Shown: positions 43,744-55,030 of the stretch, one piece after another
Layout: each line of letters starts with the position of its first letter
Numbering within the stretch: the stretch's first letter is position 1
Assembly: GCA_021292165.1 (NCBI GenBank)
Contig: CM037878.1
Location: forward strand, 4,092,001-4,156,000
Source: Shinisaurus crocodilurus
Taxonomy: Eukaryota > Chordata > Lepidosauria > Squamata > Shinisauridae
Length of the DNA: 64,000 nucleotides
Direction: 5' to 3'
Made by a program: the position numbers and the translations under genes
Notes under the pieces: model-generated
What the model was told of the DNA's origin: nothing
Databases searched by the model: none
Seen by the model: the letters and a program-made list of their open reading frames with translations, nothing else

Positions 43744-44166
43744 GCCTTCCCCAACCTGCTGCCTTTGGGTGTGTTGGACTACAACCCCCATCACCCTTAG
43801 TCAGCACAGAGATGAACGATCTAAATGGAGGTTGGCCTTTCGCAAAGGTTCCATGGACTTTGAAGAAGCCCGAGTGCAAGGTGAAAGGGAGAAACGTGCT
43901 AAGCGAAAAGCACGTCAAATGAATCCTTTACAGGACCATCTTCTATCTGGTAACCTGTGTCCTCACTGTGGGAAGCTGTGTGGATCTAGAATTGGCCTCC
44001 ACAGTCACTTACGGACCCATCGCTAGAGTCTACACAATCTTCTTTAGAATTTCCTCCTTTTATCCCAGAAGACAATCTTACTTGGTCACGAGTGATCGCC
44101 TGATGATAATGATGATGATGCGAGTTGTAGCCCAACACATCCAAGAGGGGAACAGGTTGGGGAAAG
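43744..44166. mobile_element. Foldback element F2 split by LINE copy E
   Basis: The left arm (CCTTCCCCAACCTGCTGCC, GGACTACAACCCCC) is at 43744-43811. The inverted right arm (GAGTTGTAGCCCAACACATC, ACAGGTTGGGGAAAGC) is at 44121-44166. The LINE 3' fragment lies between them. Confidence 0.65.
43812..44120 (+). mobile_element. LINE copy E, 3' fragment
   Basis: About 310 bp from the DERSKWRLAF block through the terminal C2H2 finger to the (TGATGA)n tail, on the plus strand. It lies between two inverted halves of a foldback repeat (43744-43811 and 44121-44166), so it inserted into the loop or centre of that element. Confidence 0.88.
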
Positions 44167-45424
44167 CAAAATTCTGCAAAGGAGCTTGCATTCCTGACCA
44201 CGTGTCTGCTGTAGTTTAAGATACAGCAAGACATGAATCGGCTAGCAGGAGAAGGGCTTGTGGGTAGAGAGCCCACTTGGTCATGATGCAGAAGCTCCCA
44301 AGTGGCATCTCCAGTTCAAAGGGGATCTCAGGTACCAGGGCTGAGAAAGCCCCCCCCCCATGCCCCATGCTGTAGCTCACCCAGCCTTCCCCAACCTGGC
44401 GCCCTCCAGATGTCTTGGACTACAACTCCCAGCATCCCCCAGCCAGCCTGACCCAGTAGCAGGGAACTTCCCATGTTCCCATGTGCAAGGGCCATGGGGA
44501 ATGCAGGACGCCGCAACAACTCTTCAGCAGCCACCCGGGCATCGTTCTCGAGTTCTGCACAGCTGCAGGGAGGGAGGCGCCTTCAGCCGGGGTGGGGCAG
44601 AGAGGGCCCGAAGGGGGGGGGGACTGGCTGATCCCCATCGGATTAAAGGCACAGTGACCACCACGGCAGCTTTCTCTCAGCAGGCAGAGCTGGCCAAAGC
44701 TCAGTCCGCAAGGATCGATTCAAAAAGGGCCGTCTCCGGCACCAAGCCAGAGGGGGAAGCGCCCCTGCCTCCTGCCAGGTATAGAGGAAGAGCGCTGGGC
44801 AGCCAGATGTCCTCGGGGGGGGGACTTATTTGGCATTTCTTCTGCCTGGGCTGGGCTGGTAGGAACACACCAATCCCCTGAAGGCACAGAACGCACACCC
44901 GAAATAATCAACGTGACTCAAGTGCTGCCTGGAACAGGCAAGGAGGATATTTAACTAGATCACCATTTTAGATCTTGGTTTGGGTTGTGTGTTTTTTTTG
45001 GTTGCTTTTCTTTGTTTTTAATTTGCAATCAGGAAGAAGAAGGGGGAAAAAAAACACAATCCATCCAGCACCAACCCACAAATTTGGCTTCCAGATGCAT
45101 TTTCCCTTTCAGTGTGACAGTGGCGGCTCCTTCCCTCCGCCCGGAGATTTACGCTGACTTGACAGTCAAGACCAAACATGCTCCGAAGGGCACAGCCCGT
45201 CCAGAACTTCTCAGCTCCACCCCCACCCCACCCCGCTCCGCCACAACTGACAGAAGAGCAGATCCTTGAATCATCATAAAGGTGAATCATCTTCAAGGTC
45301 TGCCCCCTTTCCATCAACTCAGGTTCCTCCGCCACCCATCACGGCGGCAACAAAACACAGATCAAAATGTCCCTGGCAAAGAGACCACCTCCAGGGGGGG
45401 GCACTGGCATTACACAGGAAGTGG

Positions 45425-45608
45425 CCTTACACGGAGTCATCCCACTGGCCCATCTAGTCCAGGATGGTCGAAGCTGACTGGCAGCAGCTCTCTGGGGTTT
45501 CAGCAGGCAGGATTCTTTCCAACCCTACCTGGAGATGCCGGGGGTCGAACCTGGGGCCTTCCGCATGCCAAGCAGGTGCTCTCTCACACTGAGCTCTGGT
45601 CCCTCCCT
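45425..45608 (-). mobile_element. tRNA-derived SINE, copy e
   Basis: Minus strand: AGCTCAGTGTGAGAGAGCAC head, GGTTCGACCCC B box, and GAAACCCCAGAGAGC body. Confidence 0.8.
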
Positions 45609-45736
45609 AATTGAAAGTTAGGCAGAGTGGATACCTGGCTACAGCTGACATGGAAACCCATGGCAATTTGGAGGAGAGTTCAGATCTCTCTCTCTCTCTC
45701 TCTCTTTCTCTCTCAGGGTTGTCATTAGGAGACGAC

Positions 45737-46277
45737 CAGGGATGGGGACTCGGACTCCAGGACTCGACTCGTGAGTCGGACTGAGTCCCCCCTCTGACTC
45801 GACTCGGACTCAAGTCCCAATATTTTTAATGGGACTCGAGACTCAACTCGGGACTCGAGACCAAGGACTCTTCAACATCCCTGGGCTGTGCCAGAAGGAG
45901 GGGAGAGGAGCGTGATTGCCGGCGAAGAGCGCATGGAAGCGAGGTGTGCCGCTGCTCGGCCACTATGGACGGCTACCAGGAGTGCAGCCCCAACAGTGTG
46001 TCAAGATTTATTTTGATTGATGTGTTGCGTACTTGGGAGAGGCAGAGGAAGGACCTGAGATTACTCTGTGTGGCTGCTCTGAGTGTGAAGTAGCCTTATT
46101 TTGTTGGGAAAACCCCCCATTGATTTTAATAGGGACTCGTGGAGTCAGCTTTGGGAGTGACTCGTGACTCGTGAGTCACCATTTTGGACCAAGGACTCGG
46201 ACTCGGACTCGAGACTCGGGTCCAAAGACTCGTGACTCGACTCGTGACTCGAGACCAAGGACTCTTCAACATCCCTG
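45737..46277. mobile_element. hAT-like element with subterminal GACTCG arrays
   Basis: 541 bp from CAGGGATGGGGACTCGG to CTCTTCAACATCCCTG, with perfect 8-bp duplication GAGACGAC (45729-45736, 46278-46285). GACTCG hexamers are clustered in both subterminal regions (about 11 in 46132-46262), a layout typical of transposase-binding repeats. Confidence 0.8.
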
Positions 46278-46337
46278 GAGACGACATCTCAAACTTCTCA
46301 CAAACGAGGCTCACTGATGGTTTGCTCATAAGTTAGG

Positions 46338-46502
46338 AATTCGTCTTATACCGAGTCAGACCCTGGGTCCATCTGGCCCAGTATTGCGTCGACAGTGACT
46401 TGCAACAATGGCTCTTCATGCCTTCAGGCAGGAGGGTTTCCCCCCAAAAAACACTTCGTAGAAATGCCAGAGATTGAACCCAGGGCCTTCTGCCTGCGTA
46501 CG
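46338..46502 (-). mobile_element. tRNA-derived SINE, copy f, diverged
   Basis: Minus strand: GGTTCAATCTCTGGC B-box region, then TGAAGAGCCATTGTTGCAAG and a GGCCAGATGGACCC body. Confidence 0.65.
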
Positions 46503-46987
46503 GACTGCTTCTCGTCTGAACGTGCGTACATGACATGTGAGGGATGTGTGAGAACTCAATTTTTGCTCGCACAATATGCAGGCATGCCCCATTCGAAGCT
46601 CTGCAGGCAAATGTGATCACATGTCCATTGAAAATGCTGGCGGATTGTCAAACACGCGCTCACGTTCATCTCGTTCCCGATTCCCAGTTCGGTTTGCACA
46701 GATTCCCTCCATTCACAGAATCAGCCCCACTTTAGTCTATTGAGGAAAGTTGCGCAAATTAGGAAGTCTGCACAAATTTGCGGGAACCTGCGCACATCTC
46801 GCTCGGTCTCTGCTTGACTTGTGCAAGTTTCCCGTTCGCGCAGAGTGACCAGCAAACGTGAATGGGAATTGGGCACGAGACAAGCGGCGACACAGGCAAT
46901 GTTCGGGGAATCCTGACGATCGCCAACATGGCTTCTTCATCCATCCCTGGAACACGCCTTCTCACGTGTCAGCCTGTGGTCCTGATG

Positions 46988-47497
46988 AATCATAGAATCA
47001 TAGAATCATAGAAAAGTAGAGTTGGAAGGGGCCTACAAGGCCATCGAGTCCAACCCCCTGCTCAATGCAGGAATCCAGGTCAAAGCATCTCTGACAGATG
47101 TCTGTCCAGCTGCACCTTGAATGCCTCCAGACTGGGAGAGCCCACCACCTCCCTAGGTAGTTGATTCCATTGTCTTATTGCTCTGACAGTCAGGAAATTT
47201 TTCCTGATGTTTAGGTGGAATCTAGGTTCCTGTAACTTGAGCCCATTATTCCGTGTCCTGCAAACTGGGATGAACGAGAAGAGATCTTTGCCCTCCTCTG
47301 TGTGACATCCCTTCAAGTACTGGAAGAGTGCGATCATATCTCCCCTCAGCCTCCTCTTCTGAAGGCTAAACATGCCCAGTTCTTTCAGTCTCTCCTCATA
47401 GGGCCTTGTTTCCAGTCCCCTGATCATCTCTGTTGCCCTCCTCTGAACCCTCTCCAGTTTGTCTATGTCCTTCTTAAAGTGAGGTGCCCAGAACTGG
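46988..47497 (-). mobile_element. CR1 LINE, 5'-truncated copy 7
   Basis: About 510 bp of CR1 3' end with three tail repeats; 115-codon open remnant 47427-47080 (MIRGLETRPYEERL to LSEML). Truncated near 47497. Confidence 0.92.
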
Positions 47498-47555
47498 AAT
47501 GAGCCTTTGCAATGTCTCCTGGGACCGACGGCGGCTCACAAAGACAGGGTGTGGG

Positions 47556-47682
47556 CATCGTGTGGCCCTCCAGATGTTGTTGGACTGCAACTCCCTCACC
47601 ATTGACTATGCTGGCTAAGGCTGATGGGAGTTGCAGTCCAACAACTTCCTGAGGGCCACAAGCTGCCCACTTCTCCTCTAAG
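47556..47682. mobile_element. Foldback element F2-like
   Basis: TGTGGCCCTCCAGATGTTGT and GGACTGCAACTCCC pair with GGGAGTTGCAGTCCAACAAC and GAGGGCCACA. Related diverged copies lie at about 10119-10246 and 20120-20255. Confidence 0.6.
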
Positions 47683-47909
47683 GTCTTGGGCAGAGTGTGG
47701 TCTCTCCCAGCCCTGCTCCCTGGGCTGCTTTTAACATGAGTTTCTGGGGACTGAGGCTGAGGTGGGGAGGATCTGCCGCCTGCGCTCTTCCATGCAGCTA
47801 TGGCTCCTGCCCAGTACTTGGGGGACACCTAAAGTTCTAGGCTTGGCCTTGAAATAGGGTTCAACATGAAGGTTGCTGCCCTCCTCGGATCTCTTACCAT
47901 GTCCATACC

Positions 47910-48044
47910 AGAGCCTTCCCCAACCTGGTGCCCTCCAGATGTCTTGGACTGCAACTCCCATAATCCCCAGCTAGCCATGGGCCATGCTGGCTGGGAACAC
48001 AGGGAGTTTCAGTCCAACACATCTGGAGGACAAACCAGGTTGGG
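47910..48044. mobile_element. Foldback element F2
   Basis: CCTTCCCCAACCTGGTGCCC with GGACTGCAACTCCC, inverted as AGTCCAACACATCTGG and ACCAGGTTGGGGGAGG. Half copies or fragments occur at about 26104-26160, 31418-31510, 44382-44450, 49672-49732 and 54519-54592. Confidence 0.65.
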
Positions 48045-48234
48045 GGAGGCAGCCATCCATGCAGGATTGGGGCCGGCAGGCGAGGACTCTTGGACCATAC
48101 ATTCAGGATTCCTGGGGATGGGAGCTTAAGGCAACGTTACAGGATCGGGTTGCGTAAGGATAAGAATCCTGCATCCCTTCCAACAAGCGGAAGGATCTCA
48201 GCCAGGAAATGCTACCCAGGTTTAGAATTCACAT

Positions 48235-48235
<1 letters not shown>

Positions 48236-48278
<43 letters not shown>
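48236..48278. repeat. (CT)n microsatellite
   Basis: About 21 CT units. Other simple runs: (GT)n 17432-17460, (CCT)n 18647-18678, (AAT)n 24040-24067, (CA)n 25275-25303, (TTTC)n 25668-25695, (CT)n 45686-45716, (GT)n 55957-55980, and AATC runs near 3281 and 62129. Confidence 0.95.
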
Positions 48279-48280
<2 letters not shown>

Positions 48281-50413
48281 GGGTGAATATTTAGAGCCAT
48301 ACAATGCTCAAGGACATATCAAGGGGAAATTGGTTGGACATGCTGCCTGGAACTAGTAACCCTTGGGAGCACAGTCATTCTCCACCATGGTGGAAGTTCC
48401 CCTTTGGGACATCCATCCCGATTCCCGACTCTCTCCAGAGGGAAGAGCGCCACCTGCTGAAGAACGGAATGAAACTCAACGGTGGCTGTGGAAAGCTGCC
48501 TTCCTTGCCAAATGTCCCTTCCAAAAACCAGCAGAGAGACTCACCCGCCCTCCCTTAAGCACATGAGCTTACGGCCCAACGGCATTATGGCTCTTCCGGA
48601 GTACCGTTGCATCATCTGTGTAATAATGGGTAGTACTGGGCTCCCCCCCACTTCTTGACTTTCAAACCTCTCCAAAAAATTTTAATAGGTAATTCTCAGT
48701 TTTAATAGGCGATTCCCATTTGTGATCTGCCTGTGGCAAACACTGCTTTGCCAAGGTGGCAAGCATCCTTCTCTAAACCATGGCATAGAAAACAGCCAGT
48801 TCCCTAGTGCCAGCGCCTGTGTGGAGACCTCGCCTCCTTTGGAAGGTGGCCCAAAACTGGCCACAGCATCCGGAACATTGCAGCTGAGGGCAGGTCCTGG
48901 GGAAGAGAGAAAAATCCTTCGTCCTGATTCAAGCCCCCGTGACGAAGTCTAACTCAGTAGTCGCCGGTTCTAATCTCTGGCCATCTTTGGTCAACAGTGC
49001 CCTTCTGCATTCCACATAGGGCAAAGGGCTCAGTCTCTATGGAAAAGATTAAATGGACACAACTCTGACATCAGAGATGGCAGTATTCAAACACTGGTGG
49101 GAGGACACCTCAGCCTTCCAGGACACTCCTTGACTGACCTTAAAGTGGTCACGGTGGAGCAAAGAAGAAACTCCAAAGGGATATCAGAGCGAGAGACGGC
49201 AACGTTAGAATTCATCAACAGGCGTAACCGCATCAGAAGCTTGAATTGGGATAACGGATTTGTTTAAAAAAAAAATCACACTACATTTAATTTCATTCTG
49301 ACCTCACTGTTTACAATTCTTCCCCCACCACGTGCACTGCACATAAAGTTGAAACTCCCCGGAATACTTCCCGAGCATCTGATGAAGGAGGCTCTTGTCC
49401 ATGAAAGCTTATGCCAGAATACATTTATTAATCTTTAAGATGCCACAGACAATTTGTTAAATTATTCTAACTGGCCTCACCCAACCAGGAGGGATGGAAA
49501 GAAATGGGGACAGGTCTTTTGCTGTGGCACTTGGATGGTGCAGTTAGTGAAAACAGGTCCCATTTTAGCTCTGCAGCTTGCTCCAGCGAGCTTGTGGTGG
49601 TAACCCCTAGGCAGCAGATCCTGAGACACACACAGTGTTGGAGGAGAAAGCTGTATGCTCTCCTCTCCCAGGGGATGATGGGAGTTGCAGTCCAACACAG
49701 CCGGAAGGCACCAGGTTGGAGAAAGCTGCCATATTATATAACAACACCTATGTGGCTGAGGCCGAGAGAGAGGCAAACAGACCCAACACGGACTGTCCGC
49801 TGCATCCACGGCCTAGCTGCTCACATGTGAACCCGGGTCTTCCACAGCAAGAAGGTCTGGTCCTGAATGTCACCAGCTGCCCAAGCTGTCACCCAGCTAG
49901 GAAAGCTTGCAAAAAGTCTCTCCATTTTGAACCCATTTCCAGGCAGAACAGGTCAGGCCAAGGCTACCTCCAAGATGAGGTGAAATGTTTAAATAAGCTA
50001 ATCTCCCGACCACACTCCATTCTCAGCAGGCAGGTGCGCCAGATGGAATGTTTCCTTTACATGATGTGGACACGGTGCCCTCCGTTCCCGCGCGCCTTAG
50101 CACGACACAGCCACCGCCATTCCACCAGCTTGGCCTCGGTCCTTGGAACCAAGCTTGGGCATGCCCCAAGGAGAGTCAACAAGGAGAGCCTGACTTTGGC
50201 AGGAGATGGGCAGAAGTATTTGGGGAAACATGACCTCCAGCGCATTGTCTTTGGATCTGTTGGTAACCCTCCAGCTCTCCTTTCTACCCGCCAAAGGGAG
50301 CAAGAATTGCATTGGGATCAGGGCAACGATCCTGTGGTGTGGGAGGAGAGGGAATGGAAAGGGAGGCCTCATGAAGCCTCCATGTTCACAAGCAGCATGC
50401 CACTGAATACAAG

Positions 50414-51074
50414 CAGGGCCGGATTAAGAGCATTATGGGCCTGGTGCTGAGGAGGGCGCGCAGCTGAAGAGGGCGCAGAAACGCTGCGCTCCTCTTCGCT
50501 GCCGCTGCGCCGCCCCCGCCAGGCCTCTGCCTCCGCTGCGCCGCCCCCGCCAGGCGTCCGCCTCCCCACCCTCCCTCCCGTCCCGCTCGCCGCTGCGCCG
50601 CACCCTGCCCTCCCGCTCACTGCCACTGCGCCTCCCGCCGCCGCCGCCATCACCACCACCCCGACCACCCCCGCCACCTACCTACTCTGCGTCGTGTCGC
50701 TTCCGGAGCCCCGCCCGCGTTGTTTTGGCGGGAGGAACCAGGGCAACAGGGCTTAAACAGCCCTGTTGCCATGGTTTCCCCGGCAAAAAACAGCGCGGGG
50801 GTCCCGTCGCGTCACTTCCTCCTCCTCCTCGGTGGCGGCAGTGGTGGCAGCAGCAGCAGCAGCCGCCGCCAGGGCGGGGGGGAAGGTAGGTTGGTGGTGG
50901 CGGCGCAGGGTTTTTTTTCTTTTGCAGAGCAGGGCTGCTTTGGAGAGGGTGGGCCGCTAAATATTATTTCGCCTGGGGCACCAAACTGCCCTGCACCGGT
51001 CCTGATTGTGGGCCTATTTTGGGGTAGGGGCCTGGAGCTGCAGCTCCAATAGCCCCTATCTTAATCCGGCCCTG
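50414..51074. mobile_element. hAT-like element H2 with GC-rich cargo
   Basis: 661 bp with inverted ends CAGGGCCGGATTAAGAG and CTTAATCCGGCCCTG and 8-bp duplication AATACAAG (50406-50413, 51075-51082). The interior has proline/alanine-codon-like GC-rich repeats, a long hairpin (50712-50802) and an H1-type end at about 50953-51004. Confidence 0.83.
50712..50802. repeat. Long GC-rich hairpin
   Basis: CCCGCGTTGTTTTGGCGGGA and CCAGGGCAACAGGGCT pair with AGCCCTGTTGCCATGG and AAAAAACAGCGCGGG around the loop TAAAC. It lies inside H2. Confidence 0.75.
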
Positions 51075-51540
51075 AATACAAGGGATCGCAGCGGGACAGG
51101 ATAACTGCCTTCATGCTCTGGATTGGTTGGAGGCTTCCAAGAGGTATTTGGCCGGCCTTTGTGGGAAGCAGGGTGCTGGACAAGATGGCCCTTGAGAGTC
51201 CAGGTAGAGATGGGGAAACCAGGGATGCTCGAGCACGCTGAAACTCTCTGAACTTCACTTCAAAGCTCGGTTTGGCTCACTCTCATTCTCGTTTGTAACC
51301 TGTTTTTTGTGTTCATTCGGATGGGGAAAGTGCGCATTTCAAACAGGAAAAGTGCACATTTTTTTTTCAAAAGTGCACACTATCCACCCATTGACTAAAG
51401 CATGAAAATGCGGATTTTTAAACGTGTTAAATTTGTAAAAGGGCATGTTTTTCAAAGTGCGCATTCTGCGAATGCAAACACACATTCGGGAATTTGTGAA
51501 CATTTTCGGAGAACTTGCAGTCCCGTTTGCACAATCCAGC

Positions 51541-52110
51541 ACGACTCTTCTTAGGTTCTGATGAAGCTGAAGTGCATGTAACTGCCCATGCCCTGAGATC
51601 ATCATCTGAGACCTTGCTCCAAGCAACCCCACATACTGAGATTTGGCAGGTGGCTACTCGTGAGCAGGCCCTTTCTGTGGTGGCCCCCAAATTGTGGAAT
51701 GCCCTCCCTGGAAGAGGTCCACCTGGCACCTACTTTGCTGATTTTTTTGGCACAAGGGAAACACTTTTATTCTCTCTCAGACCTTCTAAAAAAAAAAGTT
51801 TTTCAGTGTGCATTTTAAGTAATATTTTCCCATGTTTTGGCTGCTTTGATATTTACCTCCCTTTTAAAAGAGTATTCCAAATTATTGTTGCTGCTGCTTT
51901 TATATTCCTTTAAATTATTTTAGGACATGTTTACAACTCCCAGCATTCCCCAGCCAGCATGGCCAGGGAGCTGTAGGACTTCTTTCTGTCTAAACATTCA
52001 TAGGATTGTGCCGTTAATGTGTTTTATCAATGGTTTTATTGTGTGTTCATGATCTCTTTTGCCCTGAGAGCTTCGGCTACAAGGTGAATTATAAATGGAA
52101 TGAATTACTA
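51541..52110 (+). mobile_element. L2-type LINE 3' end
   Basis: Translates as QALSVVAPKLWNALPGRGPP within an open frame; ends TTGCCCTGAGAGCTTCGGC...ATAAATGGAATGAATTA. A mariner MITE follows at once. Confidence 0.65.
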
Positions 52111-52119
52111 ATCATAATA

Positions 52120-52527
52120 CAGTCATGCCTTGGATTGAGAGCATAATTTGTTCCGGAAACGTGCTTGTAATCCAAAACACTCTTATATCAAAGCGAGTCT
52201 CTGGCGGGTGTGAGCGGGGCCGATTTCGGCCCACTACGCCCGCTTGAGGCGAGCGGTTACATCCCTACGACTACTCCTCTTGCAAGACGTCGCTTGTTTA
52301 TCAAGTCAAAATTTATTTTTAAAAATTGCTTAACGAAATATTTCAAAACGAAATTCTCCCCCCAAAAAAATTTGTACAGAGATTTTTAATTTAAGCCATA
52401 CTACAGTACTTGTATTGCAAGACGTCGCTTGTATATCAAGTAAAAAAAAAAAAATTAAATATTTAAAAATTTGCTTGTCTTGCAAAACGCTCTCAAACCA
52501 AGTTACTTGCAATCCAAGGTATTACTG
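52120..52527. mobile_element. Mariner-like MITE M1, copy 3 (longest)
   Basis: 408 bp, CAGTCATGCCTTGGATT to AATCCAAGGTATTACTG, with TA flanks. It contains both the GC-rich segment of copy 1 and the AT-rich segment of copy 2. The module TTGCAAGACGTCGCTTGT occurs twice. Confidence 0.85.
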
Positions 52528-52599
52528 TATTCATAATTCCTTGCTATCTTTGGCTCTTCATTGGCTCCTGCCATCAGCAAACGTTAGATTGTAAGCTCC

Positions 52600-53020
52600 A
52601 TGGGGCAGGGACTGGCCTTTTGTGCTTTTATTTTTCTGTCAAGGACAAAGTACAAGGACGGTACTGCTGCATCAACAGGACCAGGTTACTTGAAGGGCCT
52701 TCTTCCTTCTATAGATGCTGCTCAACTGTGCAGGTTGTCTTTGTGGGATGCTCTGCTCTGCTCCATGCCCTACCATCATCAGAGGGAGAGCTGGCAGGAA
52801 TGTGAGAGACCACTGTGGCTCCAAGGTTGTGGAACTCCGTGCCCTGGGAGATCAGATTAGCCTGCTCCCTTGTGGCTCTCATCTTGGTGTGCTGATGACC
52901 TGGCTGACTCTGACTGGGCAGAATCAGCTGTAACTTTGTTCTACTACTTCAGGATAAATTGCTCTGCTTAATTAGGCTTGTGTGTGTTCAAGTTAATGTA
53001 AGATTGCTTTTTTAAACTTA
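52600..53020 (+). repeat. Possible further L2-type remnant
   Basis: The frames GYLKGLLPSIDAAQLCRLSL and KVVELRALGDQISLLP resemble decayed L2-like C-terminal blocks, but the match is weak. Confidence 0.35.
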
Positions 53021-54675
53021 TCTTCTTGTCAACAGTCTTGAGTGTGGGATGTCGGAGAAATCCACAAAGGTCTCAAATGAGTCCAGATTTCTCTTGAGTC
53101 CACCCTGCGAATTCCGCAGCACACTAGTTTTCCCGGGTCATTCGGCGTCCGTGGGGGCTTGCAGACCAATTTTTTTAAAATATATATATATATTGTGTAT
53201 TTTTGTGCAAATTTAGCTGCTGAAAAATACACGAAATAAAAAAAAAAAAAACACCGATCAAATGAACACAAATCCCCTGACAGAGTGAAGCGTGAAAATA
53301 CGTGTTATGGAGAGAATTGCGCATTTTTGGCAGCGCAAATTTGTGCAGCTGTAAATTTGCGCGAATGCACGCGAATGCATTTGCGCAAATTCTGAGTCTG
53401 TAAATCGGCGGACGGCAGAACAAAAGTCGCCAGAAACTCAAAAAATCTCCGGCAGAGCAGCTTTCTCTTTGTTCGCCCATTCCTAGTCTTGAGTGGCTTA
53501 TTATGAGTTTGAAAGGTGGGCTATAAATATTTTAATAAATGAAGATTGTTAGGGGTGCTGGCTCTCAGTTCAGGGGGACTGGGAGAGCATGACAGGAGGT
53601 GGAGTTCACTTCTATTCTACCCTTGGGGGTCTCCAATGCGGTGACCATTGGCACCAACATTCCTGCAAGCACTTCTCTCGGCACCCAACAGGCTCTCTGT
53701 GGGCTCTCTCCTGGTTTTATCTTATTTCTTTTGTGAGAATGCCCACAACACTCCTTCAAAATTCTCAATGTGACCACCCACACAAAAGGTTTGGAGACCC
53801 CTGTATTACTCAAAACAGAGTATATGGTTTTTTCTGCTGGTGGTCTCCGTCCCACCCAAGCACAGACCAGAGCCAAACCTGCTTATCTTCAGCAAAGTTC
53901 TTTCACTGTGTGCCTTCAGACCGACCAAGCCCTGGGAACAGGCAGCTTTGTGAGCGCCGGGGAATCATGCTCCCCTGCTGTCCAAGAGCTCTGATGGGTG
54001 TTGCTAGTGCCAGATCCAGGCTTTTGTGGGCCTCGGGCAAGGCACCTTCAATGGGCCCTCCCCCCACGTGAGTCTACCTTCTCACCACCATTGTCTGGAT
54101 CAGAGTGAGAGGCAGGTGGACAAGCAGGTTGCAAGGGTGATGACCAGGGGTAAATCCAAGGGGCATTTTACAATGGGCCCTTGCTGGTTGTGGGCACTCG
54201 GCACGTGGCCGACTATGCCTACCCTTCCGCTGATCCTGGGTGTTGCATTCCAAAAGCTGGGGAGAAAGATTCCTCAGCTTTTGAGAAGACAGCTGTTATC
54301 AGGAGAGCCAGCAAACAGCATTTTGTATCCTAAGGCACCCAAGGTCTGCTGTGGTTTCTCATCCGAAAGAGCTGGGGACCCTACAGTGTTGCCCCTGGAA
54401 TGCCCCACTGCTCAGGAATTTGATGGGTGTGTTCCATTATCAACATAACTCCCACTACAACAAATCAGGAAGAGTTTGCACACACACACACACACCCATT
54501 AAAATATCAGCTTATGACAGCCTTTCCTACCTGGATCCTCCAGATGTGCTGGACTGCAACTCCCACCATCCCCAGGCAGCATGGCTGTGGCGGAGGAAGG
54601 CTGGCTTCTGAGAGGTGTGACTGCTGAAGCTGCCGCCTCTTCTACTCCTGGGCCTCTGGTGCCCAGTGCCGCTCA

Positions 54676-54882
54676 GAAGAACACAGGAAGCTGCCTTCTC
54701 CTGCTGTGTGTCAGACCACGGTCCCATCGAGGCCAGTGTTGTTGACACTGATTGGCAGCCATGGCTCTTCAGGGTCTCAGGCAGGAATATTTTCAGCCCT
54801 ACCTGGAGATGCCGCTGGGTATTGAACCTGACGCCCGATGAAGTATGCGCCCTGCCACTGAGCCATGGCCCCTCCCCCATCT
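54676..54882 (-). mobile_element. tRNA-derived SINE, copy g
   Basis: Minus strand: ATGGCTCAGTGGCAGGGC A-box region, GGTTCAATACCC B box, CTGAAGAGCCATGGCTGCC body and AGGCAGCTTCCTGTGTTCT 3' end. Confidence 0.8.
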
Positions 54883-54913
54883 TGGGAAAGAGAGCCATTT
54901 CTTGAGGTTAACC

Positions 54914-55030
54914 CAGTGTTTCTCAACCTTGGGTCCCCAGATGTTTTTGGCCTACAACTCCCAGCATGCCCCGGGCATGCTGGGAGTTGTAGGCCAAAAA
55001 CATCTGGGGACCCAAGGTTGAGAAACACTG
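54914..55030. mobile_element. Foldback element F1, copy 5
   Basis: 117-bp palindrome (CAGTGTTTCTCAACC to GGTTGAGAAACACTG) with perfect 8-bp duplication GGTTAACC (54906-54913, 55031-55038). The target is itself palindromic, which extends the hairpin. Confidence 0.9.

Noticed and set aside
49635..50450. 271-residue plus-strand frame
   Set aside because: No recognisable motif, composition like non-coding DNA, overlaps an F2 foldback fragment and runs into the H2 element; probably a chance open frame.
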